A stretch of DNA of 45,573 nucleotides from Brachionus koreanus (GCA_016987375.1 PJRA01000216.1:2087525-2133097); one strand, 5' to 3'. Shown: positions 20,570 through 31,259, numbered from the stretch's first letter. The notes: generated by a model from the sequence alone, not told the origin. Numbers and translations are program-made.

Positions 20570-20728
20570 ATGGGTTGTGGACGATCAAGATATGGTTATC
20601 CAGCTTTGGCTGCTATTCCAGCTTTGCCAGTAGCTCCAGCCTTACCAATATTGCCAGTTGCTCCGGCTCTTCATGCAATACCAGCCCTTCCATATTATGG
20701 TGGCTATGGTGGATATGGCTACTTTTAA
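20570..20728 (+). CDS. 52-residue Ala/Pro-rich protein with Gly-Tyr tail and myristoylation-type N-terminus
   Basis: Single exon, MGCGRSRYGY at the start, then a repetitive Ala-Leu-Pro-Val segment (PALPVAPALP, PVAPALHAIPALP), ending GGYGGYGYF. It is supported as a real gene by an upstream TATA box, a clean A-rich Kozak-like context (AAATCAAAAATGG) and AATAAA 61 bases after the stop. The N-terminus MGCGRS fits the N-myristoylation pattern (Gly2, Ser6), and Cys3 could be palmitoylated, suggesting a membrane-attached protein. Pro/Ala and Gly-Tyr repeats resemble invertebrate cuticle and structural proteins. Function unknown. Confidence 0.7.
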   Translation: MGCGRSRYGYPALAAIPALPVAPALPILPVAPALHAIPALPYYGGYGGYGYF

Positions 20729-20788
20729 ACTATTTTTCACCACTTTTTATAATTTTTAATTTTCTTTTTTTTAAAGCCATGGTTTTAG

Positions 20789-20794
20789 AATAAA
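20789..20794 (+). terminator. Poly(A) signal AATAAA of the 52-aa protein gene
   Basis: AATAAA 61 bases downstream of the TAA stop codon at 20726-20728. Confidence 0.6.
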
Positions 20795-23029
20795 TTTTGA
20801 ATTTAAAAATTTTTCTTTAATTATGAAAAAATGAATTCACCAACTTCCTCCTTTAGACAATGCGATTTCTTTCTATTTAAAATAGGATCAATTTAGCTGA
20901 ACAGTGCTGTTTATAAAAAAAGATAATATTTCAAATTATGCAACTAACATTTTATTGTTTGAAAGATTGAAATTTTATTTATTTGTTTGGAAAATTATGA
21001 GCATGGTTTTGTTTTTCCATTTTTTTTTGATCGATTCATTAATTAAAAACTTAATTTGAGATGTTGAACTGTTGGTGAATTCAAAAAATATTTAAATAGC
21101 TTTTAAAAGATAATTGATTTTATCTGGAATTTTAATTTATTGCAAATTATTAAAAATATTGTTAATTTTTGCATAAAATTTAAAATTTAATTTAATTTAG
21201 ATTCATTTTTTAATTAATTTAATTTAGTTCGAATTCTATTGTGCTTATTAAGAAATGTTTTTAAAATTAGATAAAAAAAAGCCTGAAAAAAAATTTATAT
21301 TGATTTTTATTTTCAAATGAAATTAACGATATTAAATAGCAGCAAAATTGAAAGGAAAATGGCAACAAGGAATCGAAAAATTAACATAAAAATTCTATAT
21401 TTTCTCTATCGATTAAAAATTTTGTTTTGTTTTCCTATATTAAAATTGAGCCAACTTTCATAAAACATAAACAAAAAAGCTTAATAAAACTTGGTCTCAT
21501 AAACTAAAACTTCTCAAGCTTGTTCTTTTAAAGTCAATAGATTATTAGGTAATTTTAGCTAAAATGTAAACGGTTAATTTTTAATTCAATATTTAAAAAT
21601 AATCTGAAAACTGTCATCTATTTATAGAATAAATATTCAAACTGTTTTTTTTTTCCTGTAAAGTTAAATTATTTTTTACTCGTTATTTTTAGAAATTATT
21701 TTACCAAAAAAAAATCGGTTAGTTTTTATTAAAAATTCAAATATTTAGTTTACGCTTTCATTTTGTTAATTTAAATTTATTGAATTTTTTTTCTATACAA
21801 TGTTTTCTTTCAATTAATTAAAAAATTATTTTTACTTATACTCTTGAAATATTTATTTTATTAAATTTTTTTAAAAAAATATATAACTTATTTACAAATA
21901 ATTTAGAAATAATAACCTTGTTTTTAGGGAGATGAAAATACCTTAAAATAGTTATTTATTATGAAAATTAAAATTATAATTTAAAGAAGTGAAGAAAATT
22001 AATAGTATTAAGGTAAATAAAATTTTTTTTCGAATGAATTTAATTACCTTTTATTTTTAACTGGATATTTTTTACGATAAAACTCAATTTAATTTATATC
22101 TTCAATCTTAGTTTTTTGGTGCCGATTAAACCTTTTGTTTCTCTTCATGAAAAAGATAAAAAGATATTTTAGTCTTTATAAAATCTCTGTATCAAAAAAT
22201 CTTAAAATTAAGGGCTATTAATTATTAAATTTAGAAAATCAAAAAGAAAATTCAAATCTAAAAGTTGTAAAATTTGAAGAATATGAACGATATGAATATA
22301 TTTTTCATAAATTTTACGTAAATCAATCTTACCAAAAGTAATATTTCTTAAAATTATAGTTAGTCGTTCAGTTTTTTTTTATGACAAAACATGCCAGATG
22401 TATTTAAGCAGATTTTAATTTTTAATTTAATCAATAACTACTTAGCAGCAATTCCATATTGATTTTCATTTACTAGAATGATGCAAAAAATTGAAAAAAA
22501 ATTCTTAGATTATTTTACTTGATTACTTGATTGATTAAAATAACTCTTCACTTATTTTTCTTGTTTTTCTCCTTATGCGTCCTTGTGAAGCATAAGGATA
22601 CTTTTATGTAACAATTTTAATTCTTGAATGGTCGGGTAGTTAGACGCTTGCAGCCGGAACTGAGTGAGGATTCGAACCCTCGATCTCCTGATTCATGTCG
22701 GGTGTTCGAACCACCTCACCACAGAACCGACTTTTATAATATAAATCAAAGAAAAAATGAAATTATTCAGGTGAAAACCTTTGATTTTTTTTAAAATCAG
22801 GATATTTAAAAAAAATTTCATTTTTTATAGAATTTATTTTGGTAAAAATTGATTAATTAAATCAATTAATCAAAAAAAGTTCATTTTAAATAAATTTAAA
22901 AAAAAAACGTTTGATTCTAAAATAAATTTTTGTCTAAAAAGATTTTTTAAAATTTAAATTTAAAATACTTAACTTTTTACTTAGTCTTTAAGATAAATTA
23001 AAAATTTTTACAGCATATAAGAATTATGA
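20795..23029. other. Gene-free AT-rich region
   Basis: About 2.2 kb with long A and T runs. The only structured item is the tRNA-like sequence near 22630-22731. No gene recognised. Confidence 0.5.
22630..22731 (-). ncRNA. tRNA-like / tRNA-derived sequence, probably not a functional tRNA
   Basis: Read on the minus strand it starts GTCGGTTCTGTGGTGAGGTG (A-box like) and contains a perfect B box, GGTTCGAATCC. GTCGG can pair with a downstream CCGGC to mimic an acceptor stem. The T stem and anticodon stem are damaged, so no normal cloverleaf forms. A second GTGTTCGAACCAC on the plus strand looks like the T arm of another tRNA, giving two tRNA-like halves head to head. It could be a SINE head or a tRNA pseudogene. 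It is by far the most GC-rich sequence within 2 kb. Confidence 0.5.
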
Positions 23030-24370
23030 ATGCAGAAAACCAGAAAAAAAATCTTAAAAAAAGTTGTTAAATTTTTACTTAAGGTAATGAGTGTCTGAAA
23101 GTTAATTAAAAAGAAAAATTTTAGGTATTATACATTATCCTTACAAATAGTTTGTTATGCAAAAGTAAGTCTGAATAATTAAGTCAGTTCTTAGGTGATT
23201 AATTTAGAAAAGTTTATAAAAATAGTTTTATTTTGTCTATATAACCTAAAGGAAAAAAATACAATTTTTTGATTTTTTTAATTTACTTCTTTATGAAAAA
23301 AAACTTTCGTATTAAACTGAGTTTAAAGAAAGTTGATGTTGGACTCAAAAAAACATTTTATTTTTTAATAAATATCTTTCTTCTATTAACAGATAAATTA
23401 TGATTTAGAACAAAAAAATGAAAAGACTAACATGATTTATGAGAATATTGGTAAAGTCATCTCTTACGCTAAAGACAATCAGTCAGATGAAAACATTTCA
23501 TTTAGAAGATTAAAAGTAGATAATATTAAATCCGGTTCGCCGATTAATTTTTCAACTTATCGTTTTATAACTTTAATTAATAGAAAAAAACAAGAAAATT
23601 CATCAAGCAAAATTTATAATGAATTAAAAAGTTTGTATAAACATCATATATTGGTTGAAAATTTTCAACAACAAGCAGACTTAAACTCATACGCAGCAGA
23701 GATGTCAAAACAAAACGAGTTTTATTATAGACCAACTAAAGCTCCTCCATTTAGCCAAAAATCTGTTCCAAACGAGATTGACCATAGAACAAATGAACTC
23801 TATAGTATTTTTGTGTCGATGCTCACGGCAGCTTTATTTGTAATATTTATAATGTGGCGTTGGTTCAAAATGAAATCTGATTTGCGAAAAGCGTTGCACG
23901 AGCAAAATTTGATTGATGAACAACAGAGACTGAATAATTTTGGCTCAAGACAAAGTCCTCCTACAACTCCTGCATCTATATCTACAAATTTATCACCTTC
24001 TTCATTGCTAAACAATCACTTTTTTTCATCGCTAAATGATCACGAAAACATGAGTCCAATATTATCTGGATACAACGAAAGATCAAATAGACAGAACAAG
24101 CAAGTTTTAGAAGCAGCAAAGCATTGTCTTCACCAATTGAAAAAACAGTCACGAACTCCACTAAACAGCACAAACATATGTCCGTATAATATAGCTAGAA
24201 GTTCTTTGAATAGTCGCACTATACCTGTACAAGTACAACCATTAGTTGAAGATTTACATTCATCTTCGATTAGAAATTTAATTGATTTGAATGAAGATCC
24301 GCCATCATATGATAGCTTAATGAAAAAAAGTTCTTCTTTACCGTCTTATTGTCAATTGGTATCAAAATAA
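23030..24370 (+). CDS. Single-pass membrane protein with PPSY and LPSY motifs
   Basis: Three exons, 23030-23083, 23125-23164 and 23409-24370 (351 residues). The short 5' exons give MQKTRKKILKKVVKFLLK and VLYIILTNSLLCK, a basic stretch then a hydrophobic segment that looks like a signal peptide or signal anchor. The extracellular part runs to about residue 160. A transmembrane helix (LYSIFVSMLTAALFVIFIMW) follows at about 163-182, then basic residues. The 170-residue cytoplasmic tail is Ser/Asn-rich and ends with two PY-type motifs: DPPSYDSL (329-332) and LPSY (342-345). Such motifs bind WW domains of Nedd4-family ubiquitin ligases; the PPxY plus LPSY pair recalls Drosophila Commissureless. 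The family is not recognised by overall sequence. The upstream exons rest on splice-phase agreement; an in-frame ATG at 23432 is an alternative start. Confidence 0.75.
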
Positions 24371-24653
24371 TTTTGAACTAATTTTTAGATAAAAATAAAA
24401 AAAATTTGTAAATAAAATTTTTAACCGTTGATTCCAAAAAGCAACGTTTGTAATATCTGTTAAAGTTTGGGAAATAATGTCAGCCATTTTTAAACAAAAA
24501 TTTTCTTCTAAAAAAGCAGATAATCAGAAGTTAATTATTCAATAGAAAAAATTTCACTAAAACTTAACTATCAAAACACCATTACCTTTCTCATCACCAT
24601 ATTTTTTAATAATATTTGCTTCAATACAAAAAACATTTAAGATAAAAGTTTAA

Positions 24654-24870
24654 CACTAGAAGCACCAAGCATTTTTTCACGTTTTTTTAATTCAAAAATA
24701 TTTAATAGAAAAACTATAATAATTTTATAAAGTAGTATCATTTTTTTAAAGAAAATTTTAAAATCTACATAAATCAAAAAAGATATATTCATTTGAAAAA
24801 TCTATTCAAAAGATACGAGGATTTAAAATTTTACAAAAGAGTCAAAATGACTCCTTTTGTGCTTCTAGTG
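24654..24870. mobile_element. TTAA-flanked MITE (piggyBac-type target), copy 1
   Basis: 217-bp element with perfect 12-bp inverted ends CACTAGAAGCAC / GTGCTTCTAGTG. TTAA occurs immediately outside on both sides (24650-24653 and 24871-24874). A GAGTCAAAATGACTC palindrome lies just inside the right end. TTAA target duplication is the hallmark of piggyBac transposases, so this is likely a non-autonomous derivative. Confidence 0.8.
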
Positions 24871-25929
24871 TTAACAAAGTTACTTCTCTAGTCACAACAA
24901 ATTCCTAATGAATATAAAATAATTAGAGTTTTTTTACAATCAATTTATAATTAGATAATAATTATCATTCATTTTTTACCATTAAAGTTAATTGTTTCAA
25001 AAAAGCTTTATTTATATTTGCAGAAGTATATCTACGGGGCATTGGTGTCATTCCTTTTACAAGACTTTATTTATTTATTTATTATTTATTTATGAGCCCC
25101 TGATAATTTTATAATGGCTTTTTCATCAAAAGTTATAAAAAAAACACTAAAATTTGATTTTTTGATTATTATTAGAAATTATACACCTGTCATGTCTATC
25201 ATATTATACTCAGAAAATTCATCTTCCGAGTAACTTTAGATCCTCAAAAAATTATCACATCTGACCGACCATGGTTTAATCTTTTTACATGAAAATGTTT
25301 TCTGTATTAAAGAACATATGGATCAACTGTTTAGACATTAGTCGACCTTATACAGTAATTCGTATTTTTCAATCATTCTCGCATGAAAAATGCAAATTAC
25401 TGACTTAGAGGAGCTGTAAATGAGTGCAGCGAACCTCTCTCCTTCAACGATTTGTTATTTAGAAATATCTAAACTGAATAAATTGAAAAATTTACTAGTT
25501 AAGAAAAAGTCTATAAAGATAAATGTAAATAAACTAATTATAAATGAATTTTATTTGAAATTATGTCCTTTATTATAATTATATTTTTCATCGCCGAATC
25601 TGGCGTAATTTCCCGAAAAATTAAATAAATGAAATATTTTTGAAATTATTGAATTTTGATTCAGAATCTGTTGAATAAATAGACACACCACCTGAATAAA
25701 TAGAACTAATAATTTTTGCAAAACCGAATGCCAAAAGATAATTTCATCTGAGATTCTGTTTCTTGTCCTTAAGCTTGATAAGCTCAAAAAAAATAGGTTC
25801 GCCTAATTACTGCTATATTTGCCAAAAGTTATTTTCTAAAATAAAAGTAAAATTTTTAAGGATATCGTTTGAATAACGGGTATAGAATAAAAAATGGCAC
25901 AAAATTAATTATTTCATAAATTTTTTTTT

Positions 25930-26117
25930 TTTCGTTTTTTTTTTAATTCAAAAATATTTTTATAAAAAACTATAATAAATTTATAAAGTAATATCATTTT
26001 TTAAAGAAAATTTTAAAATCTACATAATTCAAAAAAGATAAATTTAAATCCATTCAAAAGATACGAGAATTTAAAAATTTTAAAACGAGTCAAATGACTC
26101 GTTTGTTGCTTCTAGTG
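25930..26117. mobile_element. Second copy of the TTAA MITE family, left end lost
   Basis: Matches copy 1 from the TTTTAATTCAAAAATATTT segment through AAAGATACGAG, GAGTCAAATGACTC and the terminal GCTTCTAGTG. The outer right flank reads TCAA instead of TTAA, and the left terminal repeat is absent. Confidence 0.7.
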
Positions 26118-26149
26118 TCAATTATAACTGAATCTTCCTATTTTGAAAA

Positions 26150-26640
26150 AACAATATCAGTCAAATTATTGAACTCTATGATGACGTATGATATCGCTAT
26201 CCTGATAATATTCTTTAAACATTGGTTCAAGCCGTTTCTTAATACACTCTCTTAGGTAGACATGTTAATTAACCGCTAAATCACTACGTACAAAAAATAT
26301 GGTTCGCTTAATCTGCGTTTGAAATAGCTAACCAAACCATTAATTTTTCTTAAATTTTTAGCGTACTTGTAACACTCTCCAGTGTCTTGCTAACATTACT
26401 GCTAAAAAAAATTGCTATAAAAAAATCATTCCCTGGCAGCGCGGTGCTGCTAAGAGTGAAATATGATTAAGCATCAATTAAAAATTCATATTTGGCTTTT
26501 AGTTTAGCCATCAGTAGTTTCGCCGCTATTTTAGCAGGTCTACCATTTTTATTTTTTTCTCCTGAAAGTTTTATCTTTTTCTATAATATCTAGCCAACGA
26601 TAAACAGAGCGTTTTTTGTATCCATGATGGAAATATTTCT
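26150..26640 (-). pseudogene. Tc1/mariner-like transposase relic
   Basis: The minus strand reads GYKKRSVYRWLDIIEKDKTF, then after a small shift KNGRPAKIAAKLL, which resembles the helix-turn-helix and GRPR linker of Tc1/mariner-type transposases. About 250 bp further, ECIKKRLEPMFKEYY is followed by DSDIIRHHRVQ, resembling the segment before the second catalytic Asp. Stops and frame changes throughout and a much reduced length show it is dead. Confidence 0.5.
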
Positions 26641-26780
26641 AAAACATGTAAATTTTAATCTACGATTAATAAAATTTTTGATAGCTAAAAATACAAATTT
26701 AAAAAATAAGATTTTATTAAAATCAAAGGCCTAAAATGGAAAACAGTGAAGCTTGAAATATTAAAATTATATTTTAAATC

Positions 26781-26786
26781 TTTATT
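26781..26786 (-). terminator. Possible poly(A) signal of guanine deaminase
   Basis: AATAAA on the minus strand, about 90 bases past the stop codon. Confidence 0.4.
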
Positions 26787-26876
26787 ATCTTTTTCAATCT
26801 TTTAAATATTAATTATCTTCTTTCCGCAAAGGATTTCTTCTACTTTTACTATTTTACAATAAGCACAAAAACAAAC

Positions 26877-28220
26877 TTAGACAATTCTAGTTCCTTTAAC
26901 ATAAATTTCTTTTATATTTCTATCATCTCCGAGATAGATAAATTTTTCAAAAACTTCTCTTAATGAATATTCATGACAAAAAACTGATTGATCATCGTTG
27001 CAGTCAACAATATTTTTGAAATCAATTAATAACGCATCGAACTCTTTACCTTCACTAAAATTTCCAATTTTGTTCTCAATACCGAGTAGTTGAGCACCTC
27101 CAATTGTAGCTAGAAAGAAAGCTTCAGATAAGCTAATTGGTTCTTCATCACTTTTCACTAATGATTTGTATAGTTTAGAAACCCCAATACACTCTCTGAT
27201 TACCTGTATGATAGACGGTGTAAACCCACCAGCAACATCTGTTCCTAATCCTATTTTTAAACCTTTATTTAGATATTTTCTAGCCGCCATAATTCCACTT
27301 TGAAGAGAAGTGTTCGAAGTCGGACAGTGTGAAACTCCTGCTCCTCTTTTTTTTATAAGATCCAGCTCATCATCTTCTAAGTGAATGCAGTGGGCTAAAA
27401 CTGTTCTATCATTTAAAAGACCGTGTGTGTCATAAACAGCAGCATAATTGTCACAAGAAAATAATTCTTTAACCCATTTTATTTCATTTACATTCTCGGA
27501 AAGATGAGTTTGTATTGGAATATTGTAGCTGTCAGATGTTTTAGCTAATGATAACATTAATTGACTGGTGCAAGTTGGTGCAAATCTAGGAGTAACAACA
27601 GGTTTTAAATTAGGATTTTTTTTAGATAAAACATAGTCAATAAAATTTCTTGTATCTTCAAGTGATTGTTGAGTTTCTTCTCGGTACCAATCGGGCGAGT
27701 TACGATCCATACAAACTTTACCTACAAAGCCTCTCATACCGGATTTTTCAACTATGTCTGCTAAAAGCTTAGTCGCTTCCAGATGAATGGTACCAAAAAA
27801 ACAGATGGTCGTGGTGCCACAATAAAGATGACTTTTAACACTTTTTTCATATACTTTTTTGGCAAAATTCAAATCATCAAATTTTGATTCACAAGGAAAT
27901 GTATATTTATCTAACCATTCAAGTAAGGGAAGGTCTAAACCTGTTCCAGTAAAAAAATATTGCGGAGCATGACAGTGAGTGTCAACAAGACCTGGCATTA
28001 AAAATTCATTAGGCTTGAGTTGGTAATATTTTGCATTAATTATGGAAAAATCACTCCCTATTTCGTCAATGCAATTGCATATTTTTTCTATAATTCCGGT
28101 ATCCTGGTTGATTATTACTGTTTTGTTTTCTAATATTTGTAGATTGTTCAAATCAATCGAATGAATTAAGTTGGCATTTTGAAAAATTAAATAACTCATT
28201 GCTGAAATACAAAAATCCAA
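26877..28220 (-). CDS. GDA: Guanine deaminase
   Basis: Cytosolic zinc hydrolase that converts guanine to xanthine in purine catabolism. Intronless, 447 residues (human about 454). Amidohydrolase landmarks: MPGLVDTHCHAPQY (zinc ligands His82 and His84), the family segment GTGLDLPLLEWLDKYTFPCE, CGTTTICFFGT, QTHLSEN (His239), VLAHCIH (His277), SHCPTSN and GLGTDVAGG (Asp328). All metal and catalytic positions appear intact. The frame opens at ATG 28220, but Met8 (MSYLIFQNANLIH, at 28199) is an equally good start because homologs begin close to that segment. It lacks introns although its multi-exon neighbours have them, so a retrocopy origin is possible. Confidence 0.95.
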   Translation of the reverse strand: MDFCISAMSYLIFQNANLIHSIDLNNLQILENKTVIINQDTGIIEKICNCIDEIGSDFSIINAKYYQLKPNEFLMPGLVDTHCHAPQYFFTGTGLDLPLLEWLDKYTFPCESKFDDLNFAKKVYEKSVKSHLYCGTTTICFFGTIHLEATKLLADIVEKSGMRGFVGKVCMDRNSPDWYREETQQSLEDTRNFIDYVLSKKNPNLKPVVTPRFAPTCTSQLMLSLAKTSDSYNIPIQTHLSENVNEIKWVKELFSCDNYAAVYDTHGLLNDRTVLAHCIHLEDDELDLIKKRGAGVSHCPTSNTSLQSGIMAARKYLNKGLKIGLGTDVAGGFTPSIIQVIRECIGVSKLYKSLVKSDEEPISLSEAFFLATIGGAQLLGIENKIGNFSEGKEFDALLIDFKNIVDCNDDQSVFCHEYSLREVFEKFIYLGDDRNIKEIYVKGTRIV

Positions 28221-29169
28221 GGTAAACTAAAAAGAATTGTGTTTTCTCTTAAAATACTATTTATTTGGTTAAAATTCAAAATGTTAAAATTAAAACACGC
28301 TTAGTCAAATAAAGCTAAAAAAATGTTGATTCAACAAAATAAATGTAAAGCAATTAAAATGTATAGCAAATGATTAGATTTTAATTTAGTAAAAAAAAAG
28401 TTATTTAACTTTGGTAAACTTTAGTTTTTTTTATAAAACTAAAATTAAATAAATTGAAAAATTTAGTAAGAGTTTTAAGCAAATTTCATTTAGTTTCATA
28501 TCGTAATGATAAGTTAAGATAAGTATATTATGGATGCTTGTCACCAGTTCAAATGAGCTGGTGACAAAATCTATTCAGAAAACTAAATATGTCTTAATCA
28601 AAAAAAAAAATAAAAAATCTTATATAATCAAATTTTTTTTATTTTTGATAATACTCGATTATCAAAACAAATTGTTATGATGATAATAATACCAAAAATA
28701 AAATTAAAATAATTATTGTTTAAAACACACCTTAACAAAAATTTTTTAAGATAATTGCAAAAATATATAATTTTAACGGAATTTTGAAACTGATGATCAG
28801 TTCAAAGAGTTTATTTTTAGATATTAAAATTAATCTTTTATTAGTTTAAAAATGGAAATCGGCAAAAGCCTTGTTATCAAAGTTTAATAGATAAATCCAT
28901 AAAAATAATAATAAATCAAGCATTTAGCTGTTGTGTTTCAACAGCAATCTCCATTTAATTTTTTTTTCTCCAATTTGATAGTTCACCAAATTAATTTTGT
29001 ACAAAATTCAAGAAACCAGTTCCATTGGACTCGAAAACAAAGTATTTATCGTGATGATTTTGAAATAAAATTAAATTTTCTTCAAAATTCAAATCCGAGA
29101 GTTTGAGTCACTTCTTCTTTTAATTTTGAAATCACGAAATCAACAATTTTGGCCATATAACCAAACATT
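28221..29169. other. Guanine deaminase 5' flank
   Basis: AT-rich. The one structured site is a perfect 10-bp hairpin at 28538-28567. No gene recognised. Confidence 0.45.
28538..28567. repeat. Perfect 10-bp stem hairpin
   Basis: TTGTCACCAG (28538-28547) and CTGGTGACAA (28558-28567) with a 10-base loop, about 320-350 bases upstream of the guanine deaminase start. It is GC-rich for its surroundings. It could be a dyad binding site or a mobile-element remnant. Confidence 0.5.
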
Positions 29170-31000
29170 ATTATTATGTTATCTGGTCTCTGTGTATAAA
29201 ATCATTTTCGTTAATTCTACACAAACCTAATTTGCTTACAAAATTGACATTCTCTTTTTCTAAAACAAACTTTTCCAGATTTACCATTATTTGAAATATG
29301 TGTTTTTTTAACCTTGAGCACTGATAAAACATTGGTACTGAAAATGATTTTTTATATTTTTTGAACAATTTGCACATTGAATTTGATGAAAAGCTTGATC
29401 TAAATAAATTTTGAGAAAACAATTTTGCATTAATTAATGATTTTTTTTGTTTAATTAAATTATTTAAAAGTTTTTTCAACGTTAGTGTATGCAACAGTAC
29501 TTGTTTCGATATATGAAGCATTGTATTTCTTTGAAAGATTCTTTGCTTTTTCGATGGAAACATTTCTTTGTGGTAAATCAGACTTATTACCTCAAAAATT
29601 TATTTTGGAAAAATTCCTAAAAATAAAAATTTTATTATAATTATTTTTTTTTGGTTTTTTACTTTCAATTTTTCCAATTCCTCTTCGATATATTCAATTG
29701 ATTTATAGCTAGTCAAATACTTACATTAGACAATTCGAATATTTTGATGACTGACTGAACAAATTCAAAGTGAGAACAATAATGAGAAGAATAATACCTT
29801 GGATGACTATTTCTAAAAATCAAATCTTAAAATTAAGTACTTTGAATTGGAAAATAAATTTATAAATCTCTTCCGAAAAGAAAAAATAAACAATTGTATT
29901 TTTTCTTTGGAATGTTAGACTGGAATCTCAAATATTGATTTTGGATTTCGTAATTTTTGATTTTTAGGTTTTAGTGCACGCATAAGCTACCATCAAAAAC
30001 CGAACCATCAAAAATTATCCTATGTCAAAAACCGAAAATGCGGGCTTGGCCCCGAAGTAAAAACTAAAAATTATGAATTAAATTAGAGACAATTAAAAAA
30101 TATTTTTAATTATTTTATTAAATTTTTTAGTTTTTTTGTAAATCTAATTATTAAACCCGCACCATAACTCAAATTTACTTAATAATTTTCAGTTTTTAAT
30201 GCGGTGTCAAGCCCACATTTTCTGTTTTTCGGTATGTATAGGGACTAAATATTAGAAGAGCAGAGATTAATTCTATATTGTTAGATCTCTACAATAATAG
30301 TGAAATTTTTATTTTATCTTAATTTACGTTAAGTATCGTGAATATCAAAATTTAGGCATTTTCAAAATAAACGATAAAATATTCAAAAAATAAAATTACA
30401 AGTAACTCAATAGGTAAAGAGTAATGTTTAGACCATGATGATGGCAGTAAGTTCTCATGAAATCAAACTGATTTAATTTATTCTGATATTTTAAAAAAAC
30501 ATTGAATAATTTTAGTTATACAATGACATATTTTCGGACTCAAGTTCTTATTTATAATAACGAAAATTTATTTAGAAATTATATCAACTTATGAATAAAA
30601 GATAATATATTGGAAAATTGGTTTAGAAATCTTTTTTTTTGAGTTGAACCGCTAACTTTTTCATATATTAATTTTTATTTTTACTAATCTTTAAATTTCT
30701 AAATAATTTTCTCAAAAAAGTAGATTTTGATAATTAAAAACTTACACTATTTGTAATTTGAATTCAAATCCATTTAGTAAAATGATTTATCTAAAACTAA
30801 CTTATATAACTAACTATTATAAAACTCTTTTATCAAAAAATTCAATTCCTAGATCAAAAATTAAGGATAATTTTTCAATATGTAACACTAGTTTACCGAT
30901 TATGATGTATGATTTATGATTTTCACCATCTTCTGATTTACCCTGAGTATATGCATATCCTAACGCAGATTTTCCAACCAAAGTATCTCCAATTAAATAG
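29170..31000 (-). pseudogene. Ras-family small GTPase pseudogene
   Basis: Minus-strand blocks in order. Near 30990: LIGDTLVGKSALGYA, a P-loop (GxxxxGKS). Near 30830: IFDLGIEFF, at the position of the DTAGQE motif. Near 29700: SYKSIEYIEEELEKLK. At about 29600: GNKSDLPQRNVSIEKAKNLS (the NKxD motif), then YNASYIETSTVAYTNVEKTF (the ETSAK motif). The blocks lie in different frames with stops between them, the DTAGQE site is eroded, and about 1 kb including an inverted-repeat element separates the first half from the second. The best match in style is the Ras/R-Ras branch. An overlapping minus-strand open frame at 29174-29563 is mostly the shifted frame of this relic. Confidence 0.7.
30015..30250. 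repeat. MITE-like element inside the Ras relic
   Basis: Left arm ACCGAAAATGCGGGCTTGGC and right arm GTCAAGCCCACATTTTCTG plus TTTTTCGGTA are imperfect inverses. Inner arms TAAAAACTAAAAATTAT and AATAATTTTCAGTTTTTA also pair. GC-richer ends stand out from the background. Confidence 0.6.
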
Positions 31001-31259
31001 ATTCGAAGCAGATTAAATTAGGAATTTTAACATATTAGGAATTGAAATTTTGATCTTGTATCAAGATCCAGGATTCAGAAAGACTTAGGAATCTAGCGAT
31101 ATTTTTAAAGCAAAAATTGACAAAAACTTTCACAATATTTTTTGCACATATTCTGTTGTCAGATTTTACGCATTTTATGCATTTACTTTATTATACTTTA
31201 CTAAAGCAATAAAAAAATGATAATTTCAAAATTAAAAAAATAAAATTTATTTAAGATTA
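31001..31259. other. Flank between the Ras relic and the receptor
   Basis: AT-rich; contains minus-strand AATAAA signals (31188-31193 and 31246-31251) positioned to end the receptor transcript. Confidence 0.4.

Larger units (their letters stand above)
24371..26876. other. Intergenic region with MITEs and a transposase relic
   Basis: AATAAA signals just after the membrane-protein stop (24394 and 24411). Then two copies of one MITE family (24654-24870 and about 25930-26117) and a Tc1/mariner-like relic (26150-26640). The stretch 24900-25900 shows nothing I can name beyond AT-rich sequence and a short ATTT-type tandem near 25065-25090. Confidence 0.5.

Noticed and set aside
22630..22731. Functional tRNA gene
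   Set aside because: Box A and B are present, but the T stem and anticodon stem do not pair properly and the acceptor stem has two mismatches.
29174..29563. 129-codon minus-strand gene
   Set aside because: The frame is mostly the wrong register of a Ras relic whose conserved blocks lie in another frame over the same bases.
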